A stretch of 64,000 nucleotides of DNA from Variovorax sp. Root411. GTDB lineage: Bacteria > Pseudomonadota > Gammaproteobacteria > Burkholderiales > Burkholderiaceae_C. The notes below the pieces were generated by a model. That model was not told the origin of the DNA. It saw only the letters and a program-made list of their open reading frames with translations, and searched no databases. Positions 36,535 through 45,051 of this stretch are shown one piece after another (the stretch's first letter is position 1; the number at the start of each line of letters is the position of its first letter). The position numbers and the translations under genes were made by a program. The DNA is taken from the NCBI RefSeq assembly GCF_001425205.1, contig NZ_LMDW01000001.1, positions 63,928-127,927 of the forward strand, in the 5' to 3' direction.

Positions 36535-37980
36535 CTAGCCCCGCGGCCGCACGGCCGCCACGATCTCGCCGAGCCGCCGCAGCCCCGCATCCACCGCCTT
36601 CGAATACGGCCATCCGCAGTTGATGCGCAGGTAGTTGTCGAAGCGCCCCGAGTTCGAGAACTGCGCGCCCGGCGCCACCACCATGTGCTCGCGCAGCGCC
36701 GCCTCGAACACGTCCACCGACGAGCGCTGCCCGGGCAGCTCCACCCACAGCTGCAGCCCGCCGCGCGGCAGGTTCAGCCGCGTGCCGGGCGGAAAATATT
36801 TGGCGATGGCGTCCGCCGTCTGGTCGCGCTGCACGTGCAGCCGCTCGCGCAGCCGGCGCAGGTGGCGGTCGTAGGCGCCGCTGGCGATGAACTCGCCCGC
36901 GGCGATCTGCGCCAGCGCCTCGTTGTTGCGCGTCTGCGCGTACTTGAGCATTTCCACCTGGGCATGCCAGCGCCCGGCGGTGATCCAGCCCAGCCGCAGC
37001 CCCGGCGCCAGCACCTTGTGCAGCGAGGCGCAATAGATCACGTTGCCCGTGCGGTCCCACGACTTCATGGCGCGCAGCGGCGCGTCGCTCTCCACGAGGT
37101 CGCTGTAGGTGTCGTCCTCGACCAGCGCAATGCCGTGGCTCTCGCACAGGTGCACCAGCCGCTGCTTGTGGGCGTCGGGCATCACGCTGCCGATGGGGTT
37201 CTGCAGGTGCGGCACCACCACCACGGCCTTGATGTCGTCGTAGGTGTGGATGGCGAGGTCGAGCGCCTCGAGGGAGATGCCGGTCTGAGGGCTGGTCGGG
37301 ATTTCCAGCGCGCGCAGCCCCAGGCTTTCGAGCACCTGCAGCAGTCCGTAGAAGGTGGGCGACTCCACGGCCACCGTGTCGCCCGGCTTGGCGATGGCGC
37401 GCAGTGCGAGGTTCAGCGCCTCGATGCAGCCGTTGGTGACGAGCACTTCGTCGGGCGGCACCGTCATGCCGACGCGCAGGTTGCGTTGCGCCAGCGCCTC
37501 GCGGAACTGCTCGTGGCCTTTCTGCGACGAGGCGGTGGTCAGCAGCTCGGGCCGCTGGCGCAGCGCGCGCGTCATCGAGTTGCGCAGCGCCTCGGCCGGA
37601 TAGAGCTCGGGGGCCGCGCGGGCGATGGCGAAGTTGAGCTTCACGCCCGTGTGCCGGCCGCGCGCCATGAAGTTGGCCATGCGCGCACGCATGCTGACGA
37701 ACTGCGCCGGGTCGGGCGGCACGCCAGCCACCGGCTCTTCCATCGGCGCGATGGCCAGTCGCTGCGGCCGCCGCACGAAATACCCCGAGCGGTCGCGTGC
37801 CTCGACCCAGCCGTCGCTCTCCATCGCGCGGCAGACCTGCAGTGCGGTCGACAGGCTGATGTCGTGCAGCCGCATCAGGCTGCGCAGCGACGGCATCTTG
37901 TCGCCCTGCTTGAGCGAGCCGGTGTGGATCGCGTCCACGTAATGCGCGGAGAGCTGGCGGTAGAGCGGTAGCGAGTCCAT
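36535..37980 (-). CDS. MocR-family regulator (GntR helix-turn-helix fused to aminotransferase-like domain)
   Basis: A 481-residue fusion: a winged helix of the GntR class (1-75, LPLYRQLSAHYVDAIHTG through GYFVRRP) and a fold-type I aminotransferase-like domain (about 110-475). The PLP lysine is in YCASLHKVLAPGLRLGW, with the aspartate in VEDDTYSDL. MocR proteins use PLP as effector, sometimes with an amino-acid ligand, to control vitamin B6 or amino-acid genes. The ATG at 37980 begins right before the DNA-binding fold; alternatives exist upstream. It is divergent from the small gene at 38160, with a 9-base direct repeat between them. Confidence 0.9.
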   Translation of the reverse strand: MDSLPLYRQLSAHYVDAIHTGSLKQGDKMPSLRSLMRLHDISLSTALQVCRAMESDGWVEARDRSGYFVRRPQRLAIAPMEEPVAGVPPDPAQFVSMRARMANFMARGRHTGVKLNFAIARAAPELYPAEALRNSMTRALRQRPELLTTASSQKGHEQFREALAQRNLRVGMTVPPDEVLVTNGCIEALNLALRAIAKPGDTVAVESPTFYGLLQVLESLGLRALEIPTSPQTGISLEALDLAIHTYDDIKAVVVVPHLQNPIGSVMPDAHKQRLVHLCESHGIALVEDDTYSDLVESDAPLRAMKSWDRTGNVIYCASLHKVLAPGLRLGWITAGRWHAQVEMLKYAQTRNNEALAQIAAGEFIASGAYDRHLRRLRERLHVQRDQTADAIAKYFPPGTRLNLPRGGLQLWVELPGQRSSVDVFEAALREHMVVAPGAQFSNSGRFDNYLRINCGWPYSKAVDAGLRRLGEIVAAVRPRG

Positions 37981-38012
37981 GGCGTTGATGTTCCCCGCAT
38001 CGGGCATCCGAA

Positions 38013-38052
38013 AACAGATGCAGTTGCTCGGGAAAACGACCATAACAGATGC
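38013..38052. promoter_or_regulatory. Direct repeat, candidate MocR operator
   Basis: AACAGATGC occurs at 38013-38021 and again at 38044-38052, 31 bases apart start to start (three helical turns). Following bases are also similar (AGTTGC and GTTCGC). MocR regulators such as GabR bind spaced direct repeats and contact the promoter of their divergent target. The repeats lie 33 bases from the regulator start and about 110 from the divergent gene. Confidence 0.5.
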
Positions 38053-38159
38053 GTTCGCGGCCGGGCTGTTCCGGTCGCAATAGCCGTGGTGTGTGCCTGT
38101 TTTTCGAGCGGCCGGATTCCTACGATCGATACCCGAACCACCGCTTTTCAAGGCACGCC

Positions 38160-38498
38160 ATGATCACCACGCTCACATCCGCACCTGCCTCCGTCATCCT
38201 GGAGCCGGGCCAGTCCCTGCGCACCGCCGTCGATGCCGGCACGTGGCTGCAGGTGGCCGAGGGCCGGGTTCGCGTGGTGTCCCCGCCCGGGTGGTTCGGC
38301 GAGACGGTGTTCACGGCGCAGGCGGTGCTGGACGAAGGCGATGTGCATCACCTGGCGCGTGGCGGCTGGATCGAGGTGTCGGCGCTGGCGCCTGCACATC
38401 TGCGGGTTCATGCGCCGGCGGCGGGGCTGGCTTCGAGGCCTGAACCTGAACAGGGCCGGCCGGTGATGCGCCTTGTGCGCTTGCTCACTGGCTGGTGA
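38160..38498 (+). CDS. Small DUF2917-like protein divergent from the MocR gene
   Basis: A 112-residue soluble protein. The pattern LEPGQSL..., WLQVAEGRVRVV, then VLDEGDVHHLARGGWIEV resembles the DUF2917 protein at 49965 (IAPGEAM, ILRVRQGRVWIT, VLAPGESLTVAAGQRIVM): a small beta-rich cupin-like arrangement. Similarity is weak and based on spacing of PG, GRV and G-D/E motifs. No function is known. Divergent from the MocR gene with the candidate operator between them, so it is the best candidate for that regulator's target. Confidence 0.6.
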   Translation: MITTLTSAPASVILEPGQSLRTAVDAGTWLQVAEGRVRVVSPPGWFGETVFTAQAVLDEGDVHHLARGGWIEVSALAPAHLRVHAPAAGLASRPEPEQGRPVMRLVRLLTGW

Positions 38499-38521
38499 AG
38501 GCTAGTGCCTCAATCCGTGGC

Positions 38522-38736
38522 GCGTGCGAAGGCCACCGGGTACTCCCCTCCGCGAATGTTCCCCGCTTCGCTCCTCCTTTATTTCGCTGCGGGGAGCACC
38601 CGGCGCCCTTCGCACAATGAGCGCGGCTCTTGTGCTCGCCGATCAACCAGTGCTCTGAACGATCACGCCGATGGGGTGCCTTGCGCAGCGAAATAAAGGA
38701 GGAGCGAAGCGGGGGACATTCGCGGAGCAAGGTACC
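38522..38736. repeat. Nested-palindrome dispersed repeat, copy 1 (~215 bp)
   Basis: A near-identical relative lies at 45852-46071. A 53-base left arm (38538-38590, starting GGGTACTCCCCTCC) is an inverted copy of a right arm at 38685-38736, differing at about six positions, separated by 94 bases. A second inverted repeat sits around the left arm: GTGCGAAGG (38524) to CCTTCGCAC near 38616. On paper the RNA or single strand can fold into a very long hairpin with nested alternatives. It fills the gap between the small DUF2917-like gene and the end of otsA. Confidence 0.85.
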
Positions 38737-38753
38737 CCCGCAAAAACAGAAAA

Positions 38754-40139
38754 TCAGCGCTCGCTCGCCGCCTCCCGCAGCGCATCCAGAAAGCTGCGGC
38801 GCCACCAGTGGATGTCCTGCTCGCGAATGCGAGACAGCAGCTTCTGGTGCCGCTCGCGACGCTCCTCCAGCGGCATCTGCAGCGCCTGTTGCACGGTCTC
38901 GGCCGTGCCGTGGGTGTCGTACGGATTCACCAGCAGCGCTTCCTTCAACTGCTCGGCCGCGCCGGCAAAGCGCGACAGCACCAGCACGCCCGGGTCGGCC
39001 GGGTCCTGAGCGGCGATGTATTCCTTCGCCACGAGGTTCATGCCGTCGCGCAGCGGCGTCACCAACCCGACGGCCGCCGCGCGGCACAGCCCCGGCACGC
39101 GCTTGCGCGCCACCATGCGGTGGATGTAGCGCACCGGCATCCAGTCGAGCTCGCCGAAGTCGCCGTTGATGGCGCCGCACAGCGATTCGAGCTCGCGCCG
39201 GATGTCGCCGTACGCATCGACCGTCTCGCGCGTGGGCGAGGCGATCTGGATCAGCGTTGCGCTGCGCCGGTTCTCGGGGTAGTTGGCCAGCAGCTCGCGG
39301 AACGAGCGCACGCGCTGCGGAATGCCCTTGGAGTAGTCGAGCCGGTCGATGCCCAGCAGCAGCCGGCGGCTCGAATACTCGCGCTTCATGGTCTCGTACA
39401 TGTCGCGCGATTCCTTCGCATGCGTGAGCGCCGCGAACTCGTCGACGTCGATGCCGATCGGGAAGGCGCTGCTGCGCACCGTCTGCCCGTAGGCGCGGTA
39501 CATGTCGTTGCCCACGTACTCGCCATGTGCCTCGTTGCGCACGTAGTGCTCGAAGTGCTGCACGTCCTGCTGCGCCTGGAAGCCGATCAGGTCGTAGGAG
39601 AACAGCGAACGCATCAGCCACTCGTGCTGCGGTACGGCCGCGATGATGATCTGCGGCGGCAGCGGAATGTGCAGGAAGAAGCCCATGCGCTGCCTGCAGC
39701 CCATGGCACGCAGTTCGGCCGCCAGCGGAATCAGGTGGTAGTCGTGCACCCAGATGATGTCGTCGTCCTTCAGCAGCGGCAGCAGCTTGCGCGCAAACAG
39801 CTGGTTCACGCGCCGGTAGCCGCCGATGAAGCCGGCGTCGAAGTGAGCGAGGTCGAGGCGGTTGTGGAACACCGGCCACAGCACGTCGTTGCTGTAGCCG
39901 AGGTAGTAGCTGTCATGGTCCTCGCGGCTCAGGTCGATGGTGGCGAGCGTGACCTTGCCGGCCTGCTGCCTGTGCAGCTCGCCTTCGCCGGTCGGGCCGT
40001 CTTCGACGATCTGTCCGCTCCAGCCGAACCACAGGCCGCCGCTTTGCTGCAGGCTCTCGCCGAGCGCCACGGCCAGGCCGCCGGCGGCCGGCTTGCGCGG
40101 GTCCGCCACGCGGTTGGAAACGACGACGAGCCGGCTCAT
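38754..40139 (-). CDS. otsA: Trehalose-6-phosphate synthase (OtsA)
   Basis: A 461-residue GT20 enzyme making trehalose-6-phosphate from UDP-glucose and glucose-6-phosphate, mainly for osmotic and desiccation protection. Family landmarks: VVVSNRVADP at the N-terminus, WHDYHL-type motif in IIWVHDYHLIPLAAE, the donor-binding GIDRLDYSKGI, and TPLRDGMNLVAKEYIA. The ATG overlaps the upstream GH15 stop (ATGA). OtsB is two genes upstream, so the pathway is complete. Length is standard. Confidence 0.96.
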   Translation of the reverse strand: MSRLVVVSNRVADPRKPAAGGLAVALGESLQQSGGLWFGWSGQIVEDGPTGEGELHRQQAGKVTLATIDLSREDHDSYYLGYSNDVLWPVFHNRLDLAHFDAGFIGGYRRVNQLFARKLLPLLKDDDIIWVHDYHLIPLAAELRAMGCRQRMGFFLHIPLPPQIIIAAVPQHEWLMRSLFSYDLIGFQAQQDVQHFEHYVRNEAHGEYVGNDMYRAYGQTVRSSAFPIGIDVDEFAALTHAKESRDMYETMKREYSSRRLLLGIDRLDYSKGIPQRVRSFRELLANYPENRRSATLIQIASPTRETVDAYGDIRRELESLCGAINGDFGELDWMPVRYIHRMVARKRVPGLCRAAAVGLVTPLRDGMNLVAKEYIAAQDPADPGVLVLSRFAGAAEQLKEALLVNPYDTHGTAETVQQALQMPLEERRERHQKLLSRIREQDIHWWRRSFLDALREAASER

Positions 40140-42058
40140 ATGCAGGAATCCCAGGGCGCCGACAGCCGCACGGCGGCGTTGATGATGCCGACCATCGAAT
40201 AGGTCTGCGGAAAGTTGCCCCACATCTCGCCCGTCACCGGGTGCGTGTCTTCCGACAGCAGGCCCAGCGGGTTGCGCGCCGCGAGCATGGTCTCGAAGAT
40301 CTGGCGCGCCTCGGCCTTGCGGCCGATCTTGGCGAGCGCGTCGATGCGCCAGAAGGTGCAGATGTTGAAGGCGGTTTCGGGCTTGCCGAAGTCGTCGGCC
40401 GCCTCGTAGCGGCGCATGTAGGGGCCGTCGCACAGCGACTTTTCCATGGCGTCGACGGTGGAGATGAAGCGCGGGTCGCGCGCGTCGATCAGGCCCACTT
40501 CCACCATCAGCAGGATGCTCGCGTCGAGCTCGTGGCCGCCGAAGCTCTCGGCAAAGGCCTGGCGCTCCTCGCACCACGACTTGGCGAGGATCTCTTCCTT
40601 CATGCGCGAGGCGTGGCCGTGCCAGTAGGCGGCGCGATCGGGCAGGTGCAGCGCGCGTGCGATCTTGGAGAGCCGGTCGCAGGCGGCCCAGCTCATCAGC
40701 GCCGAGCTGGTGTGCACGCGGGCGCGGGTGCGCAGCTCCCACATGCCGGCGTCGGGCGTGCCGTAGACGCGCACCGCCTGCTCGCCCACCGCCTCCAGGT
40801 GCGGGAACTCCGCCACGCCCGCGCGGCTGAGCAGCCGATGGTCGTGGAAGGCCTGTGCCGCGCCGAGCACGATGTTGCCGTACACGTCGTGCTGGAAGTG
40901 CTCCTGCGCCTGGTTGCCCACGCGCACCGGACCCATGCCGCGGTAGCCCGGCAGGCCCTCGACGAAGGACTCGGGCAGCTCGCGCTCCAGCCCGATGCCG
41001 TACAGCGGCTGGATGTGCTCGCCGTGCGAGCCGATCACCACGTTGCCGAGCCAGCGCAGGTAGTCTTCCATGGTGCCCACTTCGCTCAGCGAATTGAGCG
41101 CGCGCACCACGAAGAAAGCGTCGCGCAGCCAGCAGTAGCGGTAGTCCCAGTTGCGCTGGCTGCCCGGCGCCTCGGGGATGCTGGTGGTCATGGCGGCCAC
41201 GATGGCGCCGGTGTCCTCGTACAGCGAGAGCTTCAGCGTGATGGCCGCGCGGATCACCGCTTCCTGGTACTCGAAGGGAATGGCGAGGCGCTTGCTCCAG
41301 GTGCGCCAGTAGGAGATGGTTTCCTGCTCGAACTTGCGCGCGGTGTCGGCGATGCCGTCGAGCAGCGTCTCGTCCACGCCGAACATGAAGTTGTACTCGC
41401 GCGAGATCACGAAGGGCTGGCGCGAGAGGATGTGCGAAATCGAGGCGTCGGTGTTCAGCCGCAGCGTCACGTCGGGCCCGACGTAGCGGATGTGGTTGCT
41501 GCCGCGCGTTACTTCCTCAGGCGCCGAGGCGCCCCATTGGAAGCGCGGGTCGAGCGACACGCGCACGCGCGGCGCCCCGGCGATCGGCCGCACGCGGCGC
41601 ACCATCATCAGCGGGCGGAAGTAGCGCGAGCGGCTGTAGAAGCGCGGCGCGAAGTCGGTGATCTCGATGCCCTGGCCCGCGCTGTCGAACAGCTGCGTGC
41701 GCAGCACCGCGGTATTGGGTTCGTACCACTGCTTGCTGGAGGCGAAGTCTTCGATCTCGGTGGCCCAGGCGCCGGCGTCCTCGCCGGGGTGCAGCAGGGC
41801 GTTGAACACCGGGTCGCCGTCGAAGCGCGGCAGGCAGCACCACACGGCGCGGCCGCGCGCGTCGATGAGCGCGCTGTAGGCGCAGTTGCCGATCACGCCG
41901 ACGTTCAGCGAAGGCTCGGCCGGCGGCGCGAAGCCGCGCGGTCCGGGCGCGGCGGCAGCTTTTGCGTCAACCGGGGCCTTGTCGTCGGGGCCGGCGGCGC
42001 CGGCCAGCGCCTCGCCTGCGCGGTCTTCGGGAGCCTCCATCAGTTGTCGTTCGCTCAT
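40136..42058 (-). CDS. Glycoside hydrolase family 15 protein (glucoamylase/trehalase type)
   Basis: A 640-residue protein with a non-conserved Ala/Pro-rich lead of about 45 residues, an N-terminal beta-sandwich, then the (alpha/alpha)6 barrel. Conserved GH15 features include SQRNWDYRYCWLRDAFF, where the catalytic acid region lies, and ETAFNICTFWRIDALAKIG near the second catalytic Glu. Location between otsB and otsA, with ATGA overlaps on both sides, suggests trehalase or trehalose/maltose-related activity, as in mycobacterial GH15 trehalases, but glucoamylase activity is equally consistent. No signal peptide, so it is cytoplasmic. Confidence 0.88.
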   Translation of the reverse strand: MSERQLMEAPEDRAGEALAGAAGPDDKAPVDAKAAAAPGPRGFAPPAEPSLNVGVIGNCAYSALIDARGRAVWCCLPRFDGDPVFNALLHPGEDAGAWATEIEDFASSKQWYEPNTAVLRTQLFDSAGQGIEITDFAPRFYSRSRYFRPLMMVRRVRPIAGAPRVRVSLDPRFQWGASAPEEVTRGSNHIRYVGPDVTLRLNTDASISHILSRQPFVISREYNFMFGVDETLLDGIADTARKFEQETISYWRTWSKRLAIPFEYQEAVIRAAITLKLSLYEDTGAIVAAMTTSIPEAPGSQRNWDYRYCWLRDAFFVVRALNSLSEVGTMEDYLRWLGNVVIGSHGEHIQPLYGIGLERELPESFVEGLPGYRGMGPVRVGNQAQEHFQHDVYGNIVLGAAQAFHDHRLLSRAGVAEFPHLEAVGEQAVRVYGTPDAGMWELRTRARVHTSSALMSWAACDRLSKIARALHLPDRAAYWHGHASRMKEEILAKSWCEERQAFAESFGGHELDASILLMVEVGLIDARDPRFISTVDAMEKSLCDGPYMRRYEAADDFGKPETAFNICTFWRIDALAKIGRKAEARQIFETMLAARNPLGLLSEDTHPVTGEMWGNFPQTYSMVGIINAAVRLSAPWDSCI

Positions 42059-42846
42059 CGGGGGCTCCTCGGGGATTCGGTGTTCTTGTTCCTGGGGGCT
42101 GCCAGCAGGTCGCGTGCCTGCACCAGCCATTCATAGACGTCGCGCGGCGATTCAAGGCGGTGCAGCGCCAGGCTCGGCCCGGAGCCGACCTTGACGGCGA
42201 TGCCGCCGCGCGGCTGCACCACGGCAAAGCCGGTTTCGTCGGTGGTGTCGTCGCCGAGAAAGACCGGCATGCGGCCTGCGAACGGCGCTTCGGCCATGAA
42301 GGCCTCGATGGCGATGCCCTTGTGCACGCCGGTGGGCTTCACCTCGAACACGAACTTGCCGTGCATCAGCTCGAGCTGCGGATCGTGCGCGATGGCGCGC
42401 GACATCGCGTCGCGGCACACCGCTTCGAGCTGCGGCGCGAGCCGGTAGTGCAGGGCGATGGCGGCGTGCTTGCGCTCCACCAGCAGGCCTTCGTGCACGC
42501 GCGCGAGTTCGTTGGCGATGTCGAGGATGGACACGAGGTCGGGCGCGCGCTGCTCCTGCATGTGGCCCTCGGCGTTGCGGCGCTGCACGCCGTGCTCGCC
42601 GGCCGCGGGCAGGCGCAGCGGGGCCAGGAAGCGGTCGATGGAATCGATCTGGCGCCCCGACACCACGGCGAGCGCGCCGCCGAGCAGGTCGCGCAGGTCG
42701 CCCAGCAAGGGCACGAGGGCAGGGGGAATCTCGATGGCTTCAGGCGTGGGCGCGAGTCCGACCAGCGTACCGTCGAAGTCGAGAAAGAGGGCTGCGTCCC
42801 GGCCCAACGGAGGAGGCAACTGCAAGTTGCTGGAGGACTTTGGCAT
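42055..42846 (-). CDS. otsB: Trehalose-6-phosphate phosphatase (OtsB)
   Basis: A 263-residue HAD-superfamily phosphatase that releases trehalose. The nucleophile motif is LFLDFDGTLVGLAP (about residue 22), motif II in VVSGRQID, and the acidic metal motif VFLGDDTTDETGF. The Lys of HGKFVFEVKP is also conserved. It is the first gene of the otsB-GH15-otsA unit. I start at MPKSSSNL; an upstream frame (MLWFFP) would run into the promoter region. Confidence 0.95.
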   Translation of the reverse strand: MPKSSSNLQLPPPLGRDAALFLDFDGTLVGLAPTPEAIEIPPALVPLLGDLRDLLGGALAVVSGRQIDSIDRFLAPLRLPAAGEHGVQRRNAEGHMQEQRAPDLVSILDIANELARVHEGLLVERKHAAIALHYRLAPQLEAVCRDAMSRAIAHDPQLELMHGKFVFEVKPTGVHKGIAIEAFMAEAPFAGRMPVFLGDDTTDETGFAVVQPRGGIAVKVGSGPSLALHRLESPRDVYEWLVQARDLLAAPRNKNTESPRSPR

Positions 42847-42974
42847 TGGGAAAAACCATAACACGCGACATCATGCGCGCGTGTCGGCCAATGCCGAATC
42901 TCCCTCTGGTGTCAGCGGGCGGCCGATGCCCGGGGTGCCTCGTCACGCCCTGGAGAGCATCCTTCGCACCCGTT

Positions 42975-44138
42975 TCAGGTTCGTGCCGGCAGCGATGCCG
43001 CGACGGCCTCGACCCGCGCCCGGTGGATCGCCTCGCCGATCTTCGGGCCGGTCGCACCCGACTGCTGCGCAGCCTTCGCCACCGCATCGGTGGGCACCGC
43101 CGCCGCCGTTGCCAGCACCGCGAGCAGGCGCTCGCGCTGCGGGTAGGTCGCGTCGCCGAAGCCGGGCCGGCCGCGTGCATCGCACTCGCAGGCCAGCAGC
43201 GCCTCGGCGAAGCGTGAGGGCTTGCGCAAAGCATCGCAGCGCTCCAGCAGGCGCACCAGACCCGTTGCATCGAGCGCGCCGCTGCCGTCGATGTGGCCAT
43301 GCTCACGCGCCACCACCTCGGCCAGCTCCCGGATGTCCACCGGCACGCGCCAGCGGTCGCACACTTGCTGCAGCTGCGGTTGCCCAACGCTGCGCATGAG
43401 GCAGGCGAAGCGCACCGCCAGCGAGGCCTGCAGGCGCGCACCGGCATCGATGGCCGCCATGGGTTGCGTGCCGGTTTCGATCCCGGGCAGCAGCACGGCC
43501 AGCGCGCCGCAGTCGCGCAGTACCTCGAACATGCGCGAGGGGCGCTCTTCCATCAGGCCGCGCGACAGCTCCTGCCACACGCGCTCGGGCACCAACGCAT
43601 CGGCCTCGCCGGCGGCGACCATCTCGCGCATCAGCGCCATCGTTTCCGGGGCGACGGAGAAGTCGTCGAAGCGGGCCGCGAAACGCGCCACGCGCAGGAT
43701 GCGCACCGGGTCTTCGCGGAAGGCGTCGGTCACGTGGCGCAGCACCTTGTCACGCAGGTCGCGCTGGCCGTGGAAGGGGTCGGCCAGCGCGGCGGGCGTG
43801 GGGTCGAAGCGGCCGTCGGCGCTCACCAGCTCTGCCGGCAGCGCGATGGCATTGACGGTCAGGTCGCGGCGCGCGAGGTCTTGTTCGAGCGTGACGTCGG
43901 GCGCGGCATGCACGGTGAAACCGCGGTAGCCCGGGGCGCTCTTGCGCTCGGTACGGGCCAGCGCGTATTCCTCGCGCGTCTCGGGGTGCAGGAACACCGG
44001 AAAGTCGCGCCCCACGGGCAGGTAGCCCCGGGCCACCATTTCTTCGGGCGTGGCGCCGACCACCAGCCAGTCATGGTCGGACACCGGGCGCTCCAGCAGG
44101 CGGTCGCGCAGTGCACCGCCAACGAGAAAAATCTTCAT
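42975..44138 (-). CDS. cca: CCA-adding tRNA nucleotidyltransferase (Cca), HD motif not visible
   Basis: A 387-residue class II nucleotidyltransferase that repairs or completes tRNA 3'-CCA ends. The catalytic part is clear: GGALRD (7-12), metal ligands Asp21 and Asp23 in SDHDW, template Arg/Asp in RRDLTVNAIA, and REDPVRILRVARFAARF. In E. coli and most beta/gamma proteins an HD phosphohydrolase domain follows with an HD pair. Here the corresponding stretch reads AIDAGARLQASLAVRFACLM then RSVGQPQ, with no HD, so phosphatase and phosphodiesterase activities are probably absent. Divergent from ompW. Confidence 0.93.
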   Translation of the reverse strand: MKIFLVGGALRDRLLERPVSDHDWLVVGATPEEMVARGYLPVGRDFPVFLHPETREEYALARTERKSAPGYRGFTVHAAPDVTLEQDLARRDLTVNAIALPAELVSADGRFDPTPAALADPFHGQRDLRDKVLRHVTDAFREDPVRILRVARFAARFDDFSVAPETMALMREMVAAGEADALVPERVWQELSRGLMEERPSRMFEVLRDCGALAVLLPGIETGTQPMAAIDAGARLQASLAVRFACLMRSVGQPQLQQVCDRWRVPVDIRELAEVVAREHGHIDGSGALDATGLVRLLERCDALRKPSRFAEALLACECDARGRPGFGDATYPQRERLLAVLATAAAVPTDAVAKAAQQSGATGPKIGEAIHRARVEAVAASLPART

Positions 44139-44172
44139 GGGTGCAGTGTAGGGATACTCCTTGGTTCAAAAA

Positions 44173-44190
44173 ATAGAACGGTCGTTCGAT
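44173..44190. promoter_or_regulatory. Palindromic candidate TetR-family operator in the cca-ompW gap
   Basis: ATAGAACG-GT-CGTTCGAT is an 18-base inverted repeat with 7 of 8 positions paired and a perfect GAACG-GT-CGTTC core (44176-44187). The AACG...CGTT core is common for TetR-type operators. A -10-like GATAAT (44188-44193) begins at its right end and a weak -35 (TTCAAA, 44165-44170) lies 17 bases before, so a bound repressor would cover the likely ompW promoter. No TetR gene is in the window. Confidence 0.5.
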
Positions 44191-44303
44191 AATTTCTGGC
44201 GAAGACCGGGCAATCGTTCGTCGATCGGGCGATTTTCAGCGGCATGCATAAGCCGAAGTCCGTATCCGGAGGGATTTTTCAAACCAAAGGAGTAATTCGC
44301 ACC

Positions 44304-45029
44304 ATGAAGAAAACAATGATTGCGCTGGCGGCCCTGGGCGCTCTGGCGTCCGGAAGCGCTATGGCGCAACAGGCCGGCAACTGGGTCATCGGTTCGGGTT
44401 GGTTCCATCTGTCGCCGCAGGATTCGAGCAAGCCCCTGACCGTGACCTCGCCGATTCCGGCCGTTCTGCCCGGCTCGGGGGCCAGCGTGAGCGATTCCGA
44501 CACCCTCGGTGTCAGCGCGATGTATTTCCTCGACAGCCACTGGGCGGTGGAAGGCGTGTTCGGCGTGCCGCCCAAGTTCAAGCTCAACGGCACCGGCACG
44601 CTGGGACGCGTGGGCCAGCTCGGCGAAGCCCGCCAGTGGAGCCCGACCATCCTGGGCAAGTACTACTTCAACGAGGGCAACGACGCCTTCCGCCCGTACG
44701 TTGGCCTGGGCGCCGCCTACGTCTGGTACAGCGGCGTCAAGTTGACCTCGAACCTGCAGGGCGCGCTGGCCAGCCAGTTCCACCAGTCGCCGTTTGCCGT
44801 CAACACCACGGCCAAGCTCGACAGCTCGTTCGCACCCGTGGTCAACGTCGGCGTGGCCTATCAGTTCGACAAGCACTGGGGCCTCTCGTTCTCGGTGTCG
44901 TACATCCCGCTGAAGACCAAGGCCAAGCTGACGACGACCTCGGTCACCGGCCTGCCGGTGGCCACGAGCGAGGCCAGCCTGAAGCTGAACCCGATCGTCA
45001 CCTACCTCGCGGCCACCTACCGGTTCTGA
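44304..45029 (+). CDS. ompW: OmpW-family outer-membrane protein
   Basis: A 241-residue small beta-barrel porin-like protein. Signal peptide MKKTMIALAALGALASGSAMA, cut before QQAG. Eight alternating amphipathic strands follow, ending with the C-terminal ATYRF aromatic needed for outer-membrane insertion. OmpW proteins form narrow channels for hydrophobic solutes and are stress regulated. AAAGGAG lies 11-17 bases before the ATG. The hydrophobic-substrate role is from the family; nothing here points to a specific substrate. Confidence 0.92.
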   Translation: MKKTMIALAALGALASGSAMAQQAGNWVIGSGWFHLSPQDSSKPLTVTSPIPAVLPGSGASVSDSDTLGVSAMYFLDSHWAVEGVFGVPPKFKLNGTGTLGRVGQLGEARQWSPTILGKYYFNEGNDAFRPYVGLGAAYVWYSGVKLTSNLQGALASQFHQSPFAVNTTAKLDSSFAPVVNVGVAYQFDKHWGLSFSVSYIPLKTKAKLTTTSVTGLPVATSEASLKLNPIVTYLAATYRF

Positions 45030-45051
45030 CCTGCCGCCTGCCCCGAAGACC

